Assembly (NCBI RefSeq): GCF_000337675.1
Contig: NZ_AOIB01000013.1
Location: 360,489-424,488 of the forward strand
Source of the DNA: Natronococcus amylolyticus DSM 10524
GTDB lineage: Archaea; Halobacteriota; Halobacteria; Halobacteriales; Natrialbaceae
Length of the DNA: 64,000 nucleotides
Reading direction: 5' to 3'
The translations under genes were made by a program, and so were the position numbers. Of this stretch, positions 42,962 through 51,320 are shown in pieces (the first letter of the stretch is position 1; every line of letters starts with the position of its first letter). The notes below the pieces were generated by a model, which was not told the DNA's origin, did not search any database, and saw only the letters and a list, made by a program, of their open reading frames with translations.

Positions 42962-44038
42962 TCAGTCGTCGGCGGGGACGGCTCGCTGGCTACGGTCGCC
43001 GGCCATCTCGAGGACGTCGTCGAAGAAGTCGAGGGTGTCCTCGGGGCCGGGGTTGGCTTCGGGGTGGTACTGGCGGGTGAGAACGTCGTACTCGACGCCG
43101 TCGAGGCCTTCGGGAGTGTCGTCGTTGACGTTGATCTGGGAGACCTCGAGGGCGTCGCCGGGTTCGTCGACGGTGTAGCCGTGGTTCTGGGTCGTCATGA
43201 CGACGCGACCGGAGTCGAGGTCGAGGACGGGCTGGTTGACGCCGCGGTGGCCGAACGTCATCTTCTCGGTGGTGCCGCCCAGCGCGCGGGCGACGATCTG
43301 CTGGCCGAGACAGATGCCGGCGACGGGGGTGTCCTCGACGAACGCCTCGACGAGCGACACCGCCTGCTCGTAGTTCGCGGGGTCGCCGGGGCCGTTCGAG
43401 ATGAACAGCACGTCGGGGTCGACCGATTCGACGTCCTCGACGCTCGCGTCGTAAGGCAGAACGTGGACCTCGGCGTCGCGTTCGACGAGCGAACTGGTGA
43501 TCGAGCCCTTCGCACCGCAGTCGATCAGTGCGACGGTCTCGCCGTCGTTGCCGGCGCCGTGAACTTCGACCTCGTCGACGCTGACCTGGGCGCCGATCTC
43601 GGTGTGGTCGCTCATCTCCTTGCAGGCCTCGAGCTCGGCCAGGGCGTCCTCCTCGGTGACGTCCTCGCCGACGGCGATGCCACACTTCATCGCGCCCTCG
43701 TCGCGGATGTCGGTGACGACTTCGCGGGTGTCGAGGTGGTCCATCGCGGGAACGCCCTCGCTCTCGAGCCAGTCGGCGACGTCATCGGTGAGCTCCCGGG
43801 AGAGCACGGCCCGGGGGTGGACACGGTCGTCCTCGAAGCGTTCCTCGCGGACGCCGTAGTTCCCGATCAGCGGGTACGAGAAGGTCAGGATCTGTTCCTC
43901 GTAGGACGGATCGGTCAGACTCTCCTCGTAACCAGTGTACGCCGTCGTGAATACCAGTTCGCCACGAGCCGTCCCTGGAGCACGGCCACGTCCCTCGATC
44001 ACGTGACCACCTTCCAGTGCAACGTAGGCAGCTGTCAT
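42962..44038 (-). CDS. carA: Carbamoyl-phosphate synthase small (glutaminase) subunit
   Basis: A 358-residue CarA. The N-terminal domain starts MTAAYVALEGGHVIEGRGRA and contains GELVFTTAYTGYEESLTDPSY. The C-terminal class I glutamine amidotransferase has the nucleophilic Cys in VAGICLGQQIVARALGG and the His-Glu pair in QYHPEANPGPED; VMTTQNHGYTVDE is typical of CarA. It supplies ammonia for pyrimidine and arginine synthesis. No carB is adjacent within the window. The gene is divergent from an Lrp-type regulator, with palindromes between them. Confidence 0.95.
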   Translation of the reverse strand: MTAAYVALEGGHVIEGRGRAPGTARGELVFTTAYTGYEESLTDPSYEEQILTFSYPLIGNYGVREERFEDDRVHPRAVLSRELTDDVADWLESEGVPAMDHLDTREVVTDIRDEGAMKCGIAVGEDVTEEDALAELEACKEMSDHTEIGAQVSVDEVEVHGAGNDGETVALIDCGAKGSITSSLVERDAEVHVLPYDASVEDVESVDPDVLFISNGPGDPANYEQAVSLVEAFVEDTPVAGICLGQQIVARALGGTTEKMTFGHRGVNQPVLDLDSGRVVMTTQNHGYTVDEPGDALEVSQINVNDDTPEGLDGVEYDVLTRQYHPEANPGPEDTLDFFDDVLEMAGDRSQRAVPADD

Positions 44039-44104
44039 TACGAACTACGTATTTGATGCCGGGCCATAAGTGTTGCCTTCGAAGCTGAGTTACGAAATTC
44101 GTAA
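44038..44104. promoter_or_regulatory. Candidate Lrp-type operators between carA and the regulator
   Basis: A perfect 15-base palindrome TTACGAAATTCGTAA lies at 44090-44104, and the half-site TTACGAA recurs at 44038-44044, overlapping the carA start codon. Both are in the gap between carA and the divergent Lrp-type gene, which suggests regulation of carA and self-control of the regulator. This is inferred from sequence only. Confidence 0.5.
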
Positions 44105-44140
44105 TGGGTAAGTGCGGGTCGGTCGTAGCCCCGCATCTCC

Positions 44141-44554
44141 ATGGACGAGCTGGATCGACGGATTCTCGATACGCTTCGGCGAGACGCCCGCACGCCGTAC
44201 ACGGAGATCGCCAACGAGGTGGGGACGAGCGAGGGAACGGTTCGAAACCGTGTCGAACGCATGATGGACGAGGGGGTGATCGAGCGCTTTACCATCTCGA
44301 CGCACACGGGCAACGTCAAGGCGATGATCGAGGTCAGCGTCGCCGTCGACGTCGACACGAAGGCCGTCTCCGAACGGATGGCCGAGTGGGAGGAGGTCGA
44401 CTTCGTCTGGATGGTCTCGGGCGAACAGGACATCGTCCTGGTCGTCGACGCGACCGACACCCGCGGCGTCAACGATCTCATCACCCAGGCTCGCGATCAG
44501 GAGGAAGTCGTGAGCACGCAGACGCGGCTGATTCTGGACGAGCAGCTCGGGTGA
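44141..44554 (+). CDS. Lrp/AsnC family transcriptional regulator
   Basis: A 137-residue regulator. Residues 1-50 form the winged helix-turn-helix (MDELDRRILDTLRRDARTPYTE, VGTSEGTVRNRVERM), and residues 65-137 the ligand-binding RAM domain (IEVSVAVDVDTKAVSERMAEW, EQDIVLVVDATDTRGV). It is divergent from carA, across a region with a 15-base palindrome, so carA is a plausible target. Which amino acid it senses is not known from the sequence. Confidence 0.93.
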   Translation: MDELDRRILDTLRRDARTPYTEIANEVGTSEGTVRNRVERMMDEGVIERFTISTHTGNVKAMIEVSVAVDVDTKAVSERMAEWEEVDFVWMVSGEQDIVLVVDATDTRGVNDLITQARDQEEVVSTQTRLILDEQLG

Positions 44555-44571
44555 ATCCGGTCGAGAGCCGG

Positions 44572-45282
44572 CTACGAGTCGGTCGCGTCCGGCGGCTCTC
44601 CGAGCCCCGGCGATGGCTCCGCGAGCAGCCCATCAGGATGTTTCCGGCTGTGGATCTCTCGGTAGAGCCGACGCAGCCCGCGATCGAATCGTCCGGCCGC
44701 GACTCGAGGCTCGACCCGGCCGTCCCGAATCGCCTCGACGACCGCCTCGGGCGTGAGTTCGGCGGCGTCGATCCGCGTGTACGCCCGTCCCGCTTCGAAG
44801 GGATAGTGAGCGTCGCTGCCGCCGACCAGGGGCAGGTCGTGGCGCTCGGCCAGCCGCTGGACCAGTTGCTCCGTTCGGGGGTGCTTGCCGTTGATTTCGA
44901 TCGCGTCGAACGGCAGCTCCTCGAGCTCCCGGATCGTGCTGTCACGGTAGGGGTGGGCGACGATCGCCGCACAGCCCCGATCGTGGGCCAGCTCGACGAC
45001 CTCCGCGGGCGTGTACTCGCCCGGGACCGTCTCGGTCGGTGGATCCGGGCCGATCACGAGGACGTGTCCGTGCGTCGTCGAGACCTCGATCCCGGGAATC
45101 GTCGCCACCCGCGACGACGAAAACGGCGTGTAGTAATCGTGGTTCGTCGTCGCGACGCCGTCGAGCCCACGGGCGTCGAGCGCGCGCGCGAGCAGCCGAA
45201 ACCCGTACGGGTCGAACCGGTCGCCCAGCGCCCGGTGACCGTGGAAGAATCGCGTGTGTGCGTGCAGGTCGACGGCGAACAT
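44572..45282 (-). CDS. PHP-domain phosphoesterase
   Basis: A 236-residue PHP protein. Metal ligands are in VDLHAHTRFFHG (HxH), VATTNHDYYTPF, PGIEVSTTHGHVLVIG, AIVAHPYRD and GGSDAHYPFEAG. PHP proteins are phosphoesterases, including histidinol-phosphatase-like and nucleotide-phosphatase members; the substrate is not known here. The start MFAVDLHAHTRFF at 45282 is chosen because the PHP fold begins there; longer frames are basic. It is divergent from the lipid-kinase-like gene. Confidence 0.85.
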   Translation of the reverse strand: MFAVDLHAHTRFFHGHRALGDRFDPYGFRLLARALDARGLDGVATTNHDYYTPFSSSRVATIPGIEVSTTHGHVLVIGPDPPTETVPGEYTPAEVVELAHDRGCAAIVAHPYRDSTIRELEELPFDAIEINGKHPRTEQLVQRLAERHDLPLVGGSDAHYPFEAGRAYTRIDAAELTPEAVVEAIRDGRVEPRVAAGRFDRGLRRLYREIHSRKHPDGLLAEPSPGLGEPPDATDS

Positions 45283-45334
45283 ATCTAGCCGAACGTGAAC
45301 TGGCCGTTTTGTTCTTCTGACTCGTACCGACGGT

Positions 45335-46339
45335 ATGGAGCGAGACGTCGATCGAGTCGGGCAGCCGAGCGGAGACGTCGAACCGGAGAACGGAACCGAC
45401 GCCGACCACGTCGTTATCTGCAACCCGGTAAGCGGTACGGAGGATCACCTCGAGCGAGTGCGAACGCTCGCACGCGAGCGCGGGTTCTCGGTTCGAATCA
45501 CCTCGAGCGAAGGCGACGGCGTTCGCTTCGCCCGAGAGGCCGGGGCCAACGGTGTCGACCTCGTCGTCGCCTCGGGCGGCGACGGAACGATCAACAAGGT
45601 CGTCAACGGTCTCGCCGAGGCCGAGGCCCTCGAGCGAACGACCCTCGCGGTCGTCCCGACCGGGACGGGAAACAACTTCGCGTCGAACCTCGGAGTCGAC
45701 ACCATCGAGGAGGCCTTCGAGGCGATCGACACGGGTCGCCGTCGCCGGATCGACCTGGGCACCGCGAACGGCCGGGCGTTCGTCAACTCCTGTGTCGGCG
45801 GGCTCACCGCCGAGGCGAGCGGTGCGACGACGCCCGACGAGAAGCGACGCCTCGGCGTCCTCGCCTACGTCTCCCGCGCCCTCGAGACGGTCTCCTCGTT
45901 CGACTCCCTGCCGATTCGGGCGACGCTCGAGGGCGGAGCCGACGACGGCGACGCGAGTACGCGGAAGACGTGGACGGGCGAGGCGATGCTCGTCCTCGTC
46001 GGGAACTGCCGGCGATTCGGCGGTACCAGGCGCGCCCAGGCGAACGTGGAGGACGGCCTGTTCGAGGTGACGATCGTCGAGGACGCCCCGACAGCCGACC
46101 TGGTCGGCGAGGCCGCGCTCGCGGGGCTGTTCGAACGCGGCGAGCGACACATCGTTCGCCACCGCGTCCCCTCGCTCGCCCTCGAGAGCCTGCGGTCGGA
46201 GCCGATCGAGTACAGCCTCGACGGCGAGATGCTCGACACGGAGACCCTCGAACTCGAGACGGCGGCGAACGCGCTCGAGGTCGTGGTCGGAGATCGGTAT
46301 CGGCCGGATCCCGACGCGGCCGGCGGTCGGTCCGGCTGA
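45335..46339 (+). CDS. Diacylglycerol/lipid kinase family protein
   Basis: A 334-residue protein of the DagK/YegS family. The phosphate-binding signature VVASGGDGTINKVVNGL and the VPTGTGNNFASNLGV motif are clear; SFDSLPIRATLEGG and a C-terminal beta-domain with EYSLDGEMLDTETLEL follow. Such enzymes phosphorylate diacylglycerol or related lipids. Haloarchaeal lipids are archaeol-based, so the natural substrate may be an archaeol-type or polyprenol alcohol (inference). An acidic N-terminal tail of about 25 residues precedes the domain. Confidence 0.88.
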   Translation: MERDVDRVGQPSGDVEPENGTDADHVVICNPVSGTEDHLERVRTLARERGFSVRITSSEGDGVRFAREAGANGVDLVVASGGDGTINKVVNGLAEAEALERTTLAVVPTGTGNNFASNLGVDTIEEAFEAIDTGRRRRIDLGTANGRAFVNSCVGGLTAEASGATTPDEKRRLGVLAYVSRALETVSSFDSLPIRATLEGGADDGDASTRKTWTGEAMLVLVGNCRRFGGTRRAQANVEDGLFEVTIVEDAPTADLVGEAALAGLFERGERHIVRHRVPSLALESLRSEPIEYSLDGEMLDTETLELETAANALEVVVGDRYRPDPDAAGGRSG

Positions 46340-46400
46340 GGGCCGGCGTCGGAAGTAGCGAGACGATACTGGTTTCAGGACCCTTTGCAATTGTGTGGGT

Positions 46401-46967
46401 ATGAGTACGCCACAGGACGAGGAACCCCACAAAAACGCACGGCAGGACGTCATCGCCGTCGACGAAACCGACACCGAACTCGAACTCGTCAACCGACTCG
46501 AGGCTCACACCGGTGACGGAATCCGCCACCGGGCGTTCACGTCGCTCGTCTTCGACGAGGACGACAACGTCCTCCTCGCCCAGCGCGCACCCGGCAAGCG
46601 CCTCTGGGGAACCTACTGGGACGGGACCGTCGCCTCCCACCCCGTGCAGGGACAGAGCCAGGAGGAGGCGACCCGCCAGCGACTCGAGGAGGAACTCGGC
46701 GTCACGCCGGATCAGTACGACGACCTGCGGGTGACCGACCGCTTCGAGTACAAGCGCTACTTCGAGAACGCGGGCGTCGAACACGAGGTCTGTGCCGTCC
46801 TGAAGCTGACACTATCCGATCGAACGCTCGATCCCGACGAGGAGGAGGTCGGCGGCTTCATGTGGGTTCCCTACGAGCGTCTTCACGAAAACCCCGAGTG
46901 GTACCGCCAGCTTCGACTCTGTCCGTGGTTCGAGATCGCGATGCGCCGGGACGTTCGCTCCGATTGA
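46401..46967 (+). CDS. idi: Type I isopentenyl-diphosphate isomerase-like Nudix protein lacking the catalytic Cys
   Basis: A 188-residue IPP isomerase-like Nudix protein. It has the Idi layout (LLAQRAPGKRLWGTYWDGTVA, the QEEATRQRLEEELG Nudix-like helix, GVEHEVCAVLKL with Glu129 at the position of E. coli Glu116). At the catalytic Cys position (E. coli Cys67, NSVCGHP) it has Ala78 (TVASHP), although the following His-Pro is kept. It may be an isomerase using another mechanism or a prenyl-diphosphate Nudix hydrolase. ATG at 46401 is preferred over the GTG six bases upstream. Confidence 0.8.
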   Translation: MSTPQDEEPHKNARQDVIAVDETDTELELVNRLEAHTGDGIRHRAFTSLVFDEDDNVLLAQRAPGKRLWGTYWDGTVASHPVQGQSQEEATRQRLEEELGVTPDQYDDLRVTDRFEYKRYFENAGVEHEVCAVLKLTLSDRTLDPDEEEVGGFMWVPYERLHENPEWYRQLRLCPWFEIAMRRDVRSD

Positions 46968-47106
46968 GGACGGTTTCGTTCATCGAAACGGCTTACGGAC
47001 GGACAAAACGGGTTCCGGCGACCGAACTCGGACTAGGAACGGGATAGTCGCCGAAAACGGTCGGACGGACGTTCCACCGACGCTTCGAAAAACGAAAGTC
47101 GGCCGA

Positions 47107-47631
47107 TCAGCGGCAGTTCGTGCCGAAGTTCTGGGTCACGTACAGTCGGCCGTCCGAGGCGACTGCGGCACCGATCCCCTCGGCGGTCCAGGACTGGGAG
47201 AGGATGTTCTGGCGGTGGCCGTCGCTTCCCATCCACTGGTCGACGCTCTGGCGGGCGGCCGCGGTCGGCGACTCGTCGGCCGCGTAGTTGAACAGGACGT
47301 TCTCGGCCCAGCCCCGGCAGTCGATTCCGAACCGCTCGTAGCGGTCGCTCATCGTCTCTCCCTCCGGAGACGTGTGCGAGAGATAGTTCCGGTCGGCCAT
47401 ATCCTGGCTGTGGGACGACGCGACCGCCGCGAGGTCGTCGCGGTAAGCGAGGGCGTCCAGTCCGCGATCCGTTCGGATCTCGTTGACGCGGTCGTGGATC
47501 GCCGACTCGACGGCTGTCTCGAAGTCGACGTCCTGCGCTGCCACCTGGTTCGTTCCGGCGGCGAGCGCGGAGCCGCCGAGGACGGTCACTGCTGCGTTAC
47601 GCACGAACGATCGCCGCGAGTTGCGTGCCAT
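47107..47631 (-). CDS. Tat-exported CAP/SCP-domain protein
   Basis: A 174-residue secreted protein. The N-terminus has a twin-arginine signal (NSRRSFVRNAAVTVLGG) with an Ala-rich cleavage region (VAAQDV). The mature part is a CAP domain: HDRVNEIRTDRGL, the SSHSQDMADRNYLSHTSPEG core with conserved His, GWAENVLFNY, DGHRQNIL, and a final NFGTNCR. CAP proteins of prokaryotes (YkwD type) act at the cell surface with unknown activity. The Tat route is usual for haloarchaeal exported proteins. Confidence 0.9.
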   Translation of the reverse strand: MARNSRRSFVRNAAVTVLGGSALAAGTNQVAAQDVDFETAVESAIHDRVNEIRTDRGLDALAYRDDLAAVASSHSQDMADRNYLSHTSPEGETMSDRYERFGIDCRGWAENVLFNYAADESPTAAARQSVDQWMGSDGHRQNILSQSWTAEGIGAAVASDGRLYVTQNFGTNCR

Positions 47632-47839
47632 CGTTTCTGCCTGTTTCCTACTGAACCTTTACTATAGTCAGGCTAACCTCAACTAGCCAATTCGACTGTT
47701 CGATTCTGTCACTGTGTCGAAGAAAACGGGACGGGAGCGAGGGTGTCGACGACAAAGGTGGTCCGGCTCGAGCGAACGGGCGGACTATCGGGAGGAAACG
47801 CTGCGGTCGAAAACGTGTGGGTGCTCGAGGCCCGAACGA

Positions 47840-48160
47840 TCAGGGCCGGGTCGTCGCCCACACCGCCGTCACCGCCAACAGGACGGCGGGGACGAGCGGG
47901 AGGACGATCAGGGCGAACAGGTAGTCGGTCGCCGGGGGCCACAGCAGGATGATTCCCGGTGCGACGATGAACGCGAAGACGATGACGGCCACGAGCGTCC
48001 AGCCGCGCCAGTCGAACTCGCGGTCGGCCGCCTCCGGATGAACGGGTTCGTCGACCCAGTCTGCGGTCTCGTCACCGTCGTCGGTCGTCTCGCGGGGTTG
48101 GCCCTCCTCGTCGAACGTCGAGGGGTCGTGGACGTAGCCGCCGTCGTCGCTCGAGGTCAC
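47840..48160 (-). CDS. Small membrane protein, unknown
   Basis: A 106-residue protein: an acidic, Gly/Asp-rich N-terminal half (DDGGYVHDPSTFDEEGQ, then DWVDEPVHPEAADREFD), followed by two hydrophobic helices (WTLVAVIVFAFIVAPGIILL and DYLFALIVLPLVPAVLLAV) and a short basic end. Start: GTG at 48160 (VTSSDDGG) is preferred because the acidic haloarchaeal-type sequence begins there; another GTG at 48196 is possible. It lies downstream of the quinone oxidoreductase on the same strand. Function unknown. Confidence 0.6.
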   Translation of the reverse strand: MTSSDDGGYVHDPSTFDEEGQPRETTDDGDETADWVDEPVHPEAADREFDWRGWTLVAVIVFAFIVAPGIILLWPPATDYLFALIVLPLVPAVLLAVTAVWATTRP

Positions 48161-48230
48161 ATTCGGAGGTTGCGAGGCGACGGTCAAAGCAGTCACGGTT
48201 CCGGCGCCCGAGCGATTGGGGGCTCGAGGT

Positions 48231-49271
48231 CTATAGCTCGCTGTCCGGGCGGACGACGACCTTCCCGAAGCCCTCTCGGGACTCGATGATCTCGTGGGCG
48301 CGGGCGGTCTCGCTCATCGGGAGCACCTCGCGGATCGCGGGCTCGAAGGTGCCGTCCCAGACGAGTTCCATCACGTCGTCGACCTGTCCGGGGGTTCCCA
48401 TCGTCGACCCGATGATCTGGAGCTGGTTCCAGAAGATTCGCGGGATGTCCGTCTCGGGATTTCCGCCCGCCGTGCCGCCGCAGGTGACCAGTCGGCCGTT
48501 CTTCGCGAGGCTCTTGATCGAATCCCGCCAGGTGCCGGCGCCGATATAGTCGACTACGACGTCGACGCCCCGGTTGCCGGTCTCGCTTCGGACCCACTCC
48601 GCGAAGTTCTGCTGCTCGTAGTTGACGACGTGGTCGGCGCCGAGTTCGCGCGCGTGCTCGAGTTTCTCTTCCGTGCTGCCGGTGGCGTACACCTCCGCGC
48701 CCGCATAGTCGGCGATCTGGACCGCGGCGTGGCCGACGCCGCCGCTGGCACCCAGGACGAGCACCTTCTCGCCGGCCTCGATGTCGGCGCGGTCGATCAG
48801 CAGCCGCCAGGCGGTCTGAAACACGAGCGAGGTCGACCCCGCGGTGACCCAGTCGACGCCCTCCGGGACCGGGATGAGGTTGTCCTCGGGAACGGCGGCG
48901 TACTCGGAGTGAACACCGGTGACGTGCTCGCCGATGAGGTGAAAGTTGACACACAGCGTCGGATCGCCGCTGCGACAGAACTCGCAGTCGCCGCAGTGGA
49001 CCCCCGCGGTGACTGCGACACGATCCCCCGGCGCGAATCGGGTGACGTCCTCGCCGACGTCCTCGACGACGCCCGCCGCGTCGCTGCCCGGTACGTGGGG
49101 CATCTCGAGGTCGAGCGTCGGCAGCCCGCGGCGGACCCAGACGTCGAGGTGGTTCAGCGCGCCCGCCTTCACGTCGACCAGTACTTCGTCGCGGCCGACC
49201 TCCGGGTCGGCGTAGTCGCCGTACTCGATGACGTCCGTCTCGCCGTGTTCGGTGACTTTGACCGCTTGCAT
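48231..49271 (-). CDS. Zinc-type alcohol dehydrogenase/quinone oxidoreductase
   Basis: A 346-residue medium-chain dehydrogenase. The N-terminal half has NHLDVWVRRG, HVPGSDAAGVVEDVGEDV and the structural zinc site CGDCEFCRSGDPTLC; the NAD(P)-binding motif is VLVLGASGGVGHAAVQIADY. The catalytic-zinc Cys at the usual early position is absent (NHLDVW), as in quinone oxidoreductases, yet the four-Cys structural zinc site is kept. Start ATG at 49271 (MQAVKVTEHGETDVI). The longer frame upstream runs antisense to the MoaB-like gene. Confidence 0.88.
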   Translation of the reverse strand: MQAVKVTEHGETDVIEYGDYADPEVGRDEVLVDVKAGALNHLDVWVRRGLPTLDLEMPHVPGSDAAGVVEDVGEDVTRFAPGDRVAVTAGVHCGDCEFCRSGDPTLCVNFHLIGEHVTGVHSEYAAVPEDNLIPVPEGVDWVTAGSTSLVFQTAWRLLIDRADIEAGEKVLVLGASGGVGHAAVQIADYAGAEVYATGSTEEKLEHARELGADHVVNYEQQNFAEWVRSETGNRGVDVVVDYIGAGTWRDSIKSLAKNGRLVTCGGTAGGNPETDIPRIFWNQLQIIGSTMGTPGQVDDVMELVWDGTFEPAIREVLPMSETARAHEIIESREGFGKVVVRPDSEL

Positions 49272-49364
49272 ACACGCTTCCCGACGGAAACGACCGGCAT
49301 AACAGTTGGGCCGGGCCTCGGTGTGGTCCGCGATTCCTTTACCGCTCGCCCGCACAACTGCAGT

Positions 49365-49919
49365 ATGGAGACGACGGAGCCCGACGACGACCCCGGGGAG
49401 GAACTGCCCGGAGTTGGCGTCGTCACGATCGCGACGAACCGCTCGCTTACGACCGACGCGGCCGGCGAGACCATCGAGGGGATCCTCGAGGAGCGCGGGT
49501 TCGAGGTCCCGATGCGTGAACACGTCGGCGCCGACCACGACAAGGTCCAGTCGATCGTCTCGCGAATGGTCGACCGCAACGACGTCGAACTGGTCCTTAC
49601 GAGCGGCGCGACCAGCATCGAACCCGACGACGTCACGCTCCAGGCGGTTCGGCCGCTGCTCGACAAGGAACTGCCGACGTTCAACGACCTGTTCTCGACG
49701 CTCGCCTACGACGCCTTCGGCTCCCACGTCATCGCGGCGCGGACGCTCGCGGGCGTCTCCGGCGACGTCCCCGTGTTCTGCCTCCCCGGCAACCGCGACG
49801 CCGCCCGGCTCGGCCTCGAGAAGCTCGTCCTGCCGGAGGCGACCCACCTCGTCGCCCTCGCGAGCGAGGGAGAGACGGTCGCCGATCCCGAGATCGAGAA
49901 GGAGATCAAGGACGAATGA
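49365..49919 (+). CDS. moaB: MoaB/MogA-like molybdopterin-binding protein
   Basis: A 184-residue MoCF-biosynthesis fold protein starting METTEPDDDPGEELPGVGVVTIATNRSL (split). The glycine-rich signature, usually GGTG, reads SGATSIEPDDVT here; RPLLDKELPTFNDLF and GDVPVFCLPGNRDAARLGL are otherwise typical. MoaB/MogA adenylate molybdopterin for metal insertion. The changed loop may mean altered activity. It overlaps the following cyclo-ligase gene by ATGA. The long open frame upstream lies antisense to the dehydrogenase. Confidence 0.85.
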   Translation: METTEPDDDPGEELPGVGVVTIATNRSLTTDAAGETIEGILEERGFEVPMREHVGADHDKVQSIVSRMVDRNDVELVLTSGATSIEPDDVTLQAVRPLLDKELPTFNDLFSTLAYDAFGSHVIAARTLAGVSGDVPVFCLPGNRDAARLGLEKLVLPEATHLVALASEGETVADPEIEKEIKDE

Positions 49920-50617
49920 AAGAACAGATCCGCGAGCGGATCTGGGACGACCTGGAGGAAAGCGGCATCGCCCGATTCCCGTTCCCGCCCCACGGCCGGA
50001 TTCCCAACTTCGCGGGCGCCGACGACGCCGCCGACCGACTCGCCGACCAGCCCGAGTGGGCGGCCGCGACGGCGATCAAGGCCAACCCCGACGCACCCCA
50101 GCTTCCGGTCCGTCGCCGCGCGCTCCGGAACGGAAAGACCGTTTACATGGCCGTCCCGCGCCTGCGCGACGAGCGGTGTTTCCTGAAGCTCGACCCCGAC
50201 ACCCTCGAGAACTACGACGCGGCGACGACGGTCTCAGGGTCGTCCGAACACGGCGAACAGGTCGGGCCGGAGGCCGTCGAAGAGATCGATTTGATCGTCT
50301 CCGGGAGCGTCGCGGTCACTGCAGACGGGGATCGAATCGGTAAGGGCGAGGGGTACAGCGACCTCGAGTACGCCGTCCTCCGGGAGTTCGGTCTCGTCGA
50401 CGAGTCGACGACCGTCGCGACGACGGTCCACGACCGACAGCTGGTCGACGACGAGGTCGACACCGGCGAACACGACGTCTCGATGGATCTGATAGTGACG
50501 CCCGACGACGTCCATCGACCCGACGGTGGCGGGCAGCCAGACGGTATCGACTGGGAGCTGCTCTCCGAAGAGCGTCTCGAGGAGATTCCGGTACTGAAAC
50601 GGCTCCGTGAGCGGTAG
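49916..50617 (+). CDS. 5-formyltetrahydrofolate cyclo-ligase
   Basis: A 233-residue cyclo-ligase family protein, which makes methenyl-tetrahydrofolate from 5-formyl-THF and ATP. N-terminal MKEQIRERIWDDLEESG, the basic segment PVRRRALRNGKTVYMAVPRLRD, and IDLIVSGSVAVTADGDRIGKGEGYSDLEYA are consistent with the family (the usual GxxxGxGxGYYD becomes GKGEGYSDLE). The change of the last Tyr-Asp pair may affect activity. The overlap with the MoaB-like gene suggests co-translation. Confidence 0.85.
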   Translation: MKEQIRERIWDDLEESGIARFPFPPHGRIPNFAGADDAADRLADQPEWAAATAIKANPDAPQLPVRRRALRNGKTVYMAVPRLRDERCFLKLDPDTLENYDAATTVSGSSEHGEQVGPEAVEEIDLIVSGSVAVTADGDRIGKGEGYSDLEYAVLREFGLVDESTTVATTVHDRQLVDDEVDTGEHDVSMDLIVTPDDVHRPDGGGQPDGIDWELLSEERLEEIPVLKRLRER

Positions 50618-50993
50618 CTCGGGAGTGTGCTGAAAGCCATACTGGGACACGACCCCGTGTCCCGAGACAGCGATGGTGACGCGGGCCGGTGCAGGGAACC
50701 CGCGTCACCCATCAAGCGGATAACGGTATGGCAATGTGGGGGAAGGGTGCTGTGGTGGGGTTGCTGGAAGTCACGGGTTGGCAGATCGGTGCCACTTGGT
50801 GGGGTCTGCCCGTCGACCTCCATCGACTCCTATGAGTGGGTACCACTTGAACTGGGGAGTCGGTATAGCTGTCTTACGTCGAATTCCCGCAGGCTTAACT
50901 CGAGTTTATCCGTTCGAAATAGCTCAATAGAACGTTCACGGCGGCCACAGACGAGTAAGTTCCCGTTGCCAGGCCGCCCGTCGGAACAAACCG
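50618..50993 (+). ncRNA. Candidate structured RNA with three-way junction and two more stem-loops
   Basis: No gene. The clearest structure covers 50636-50862. Stem P1 pairs GCCATAC (50636-50642) with GTATGGC (50726-50732). Inside are P2 (GGGACACG 50644-50651 with CGTGTCCC 50656-50663, 4-base loop) and P3 (GGTGACGCGGG 50675-50685 with CCCGCGTCACC 50699-50709, extended by GAT/ATC with one bulge). Downstream, GGCAGA/TCTGCC (50780-50810) encloses CCAC/GTGG, and CGACTCC/GGAGTCG (50824-50862) encloses AGTGG/CCACT. I recognise no known RNA family; the plus orientation is assumed from the upstream gene. Confidence 0.45.
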
Positions 50994-51320
50994 TCAGCCG
51001 ACCAGCTCTTCGGCGACCAGGGTCGCGTCCATCAGCTGCGGGTCGAGCGCGAGGTCGAGCTGGCCCCGAACGAACTCCGGGACCGTGCGGTCGCCGTAGG
51101 CAACCGTCCGGATGTCGTCGTTGAGGTCGCAGACGATCGGGATCGTCGTCGCCTGATCGACGTCGGTCAGCACGTACAGATCCGCCTCGAGGACGCCCGC
51201 CTCCTCGAGGGTCGGTCGGGAGAGGACGCCGTTGACTCGAGCGACGTCGACGTTCTCGGCCTCGAGGGCGTCACCGATGCCGTCCTCGTCGGGGCCGGCG
51301 ACGATGGCTCGCAGGCTCAT
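50994..51320 (-). CDS. DUF7126-type protein associated with pyrG-guaA
   Basis: A 108-residue protein starting [31 protein letters not shown]. The alternating hydrophobic strands and glycine near the start suggest a Rossmann-like fold ([28 protein letters not shown]). It overlaps the guaA stop by ATGA. In haloarchaea a gene of this type commonly follows pyrG and guaA, so a role with nucleotide metabolism is likely, but the function is unknown. Family name from memory. Confidence 0.7.
   Translation of the reverse strand: MSLRAIVAGPDEDGIGDALEAENVDVARVNGVLSRPTLEEAGVLEADLYVLTDVDQATTIPIVCDLNDDIRTVAYGDRTVPEFVRGQLDLALDPQLMDATLVAEELVG

Noticed and set aside
50760..50800. Weak resemblance to a cobalamin-riboswitch B12 box and GGGAAGG segment
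   Set aside because: Only scattered matches, the junction architecture differs, and no gene follows on that strand.
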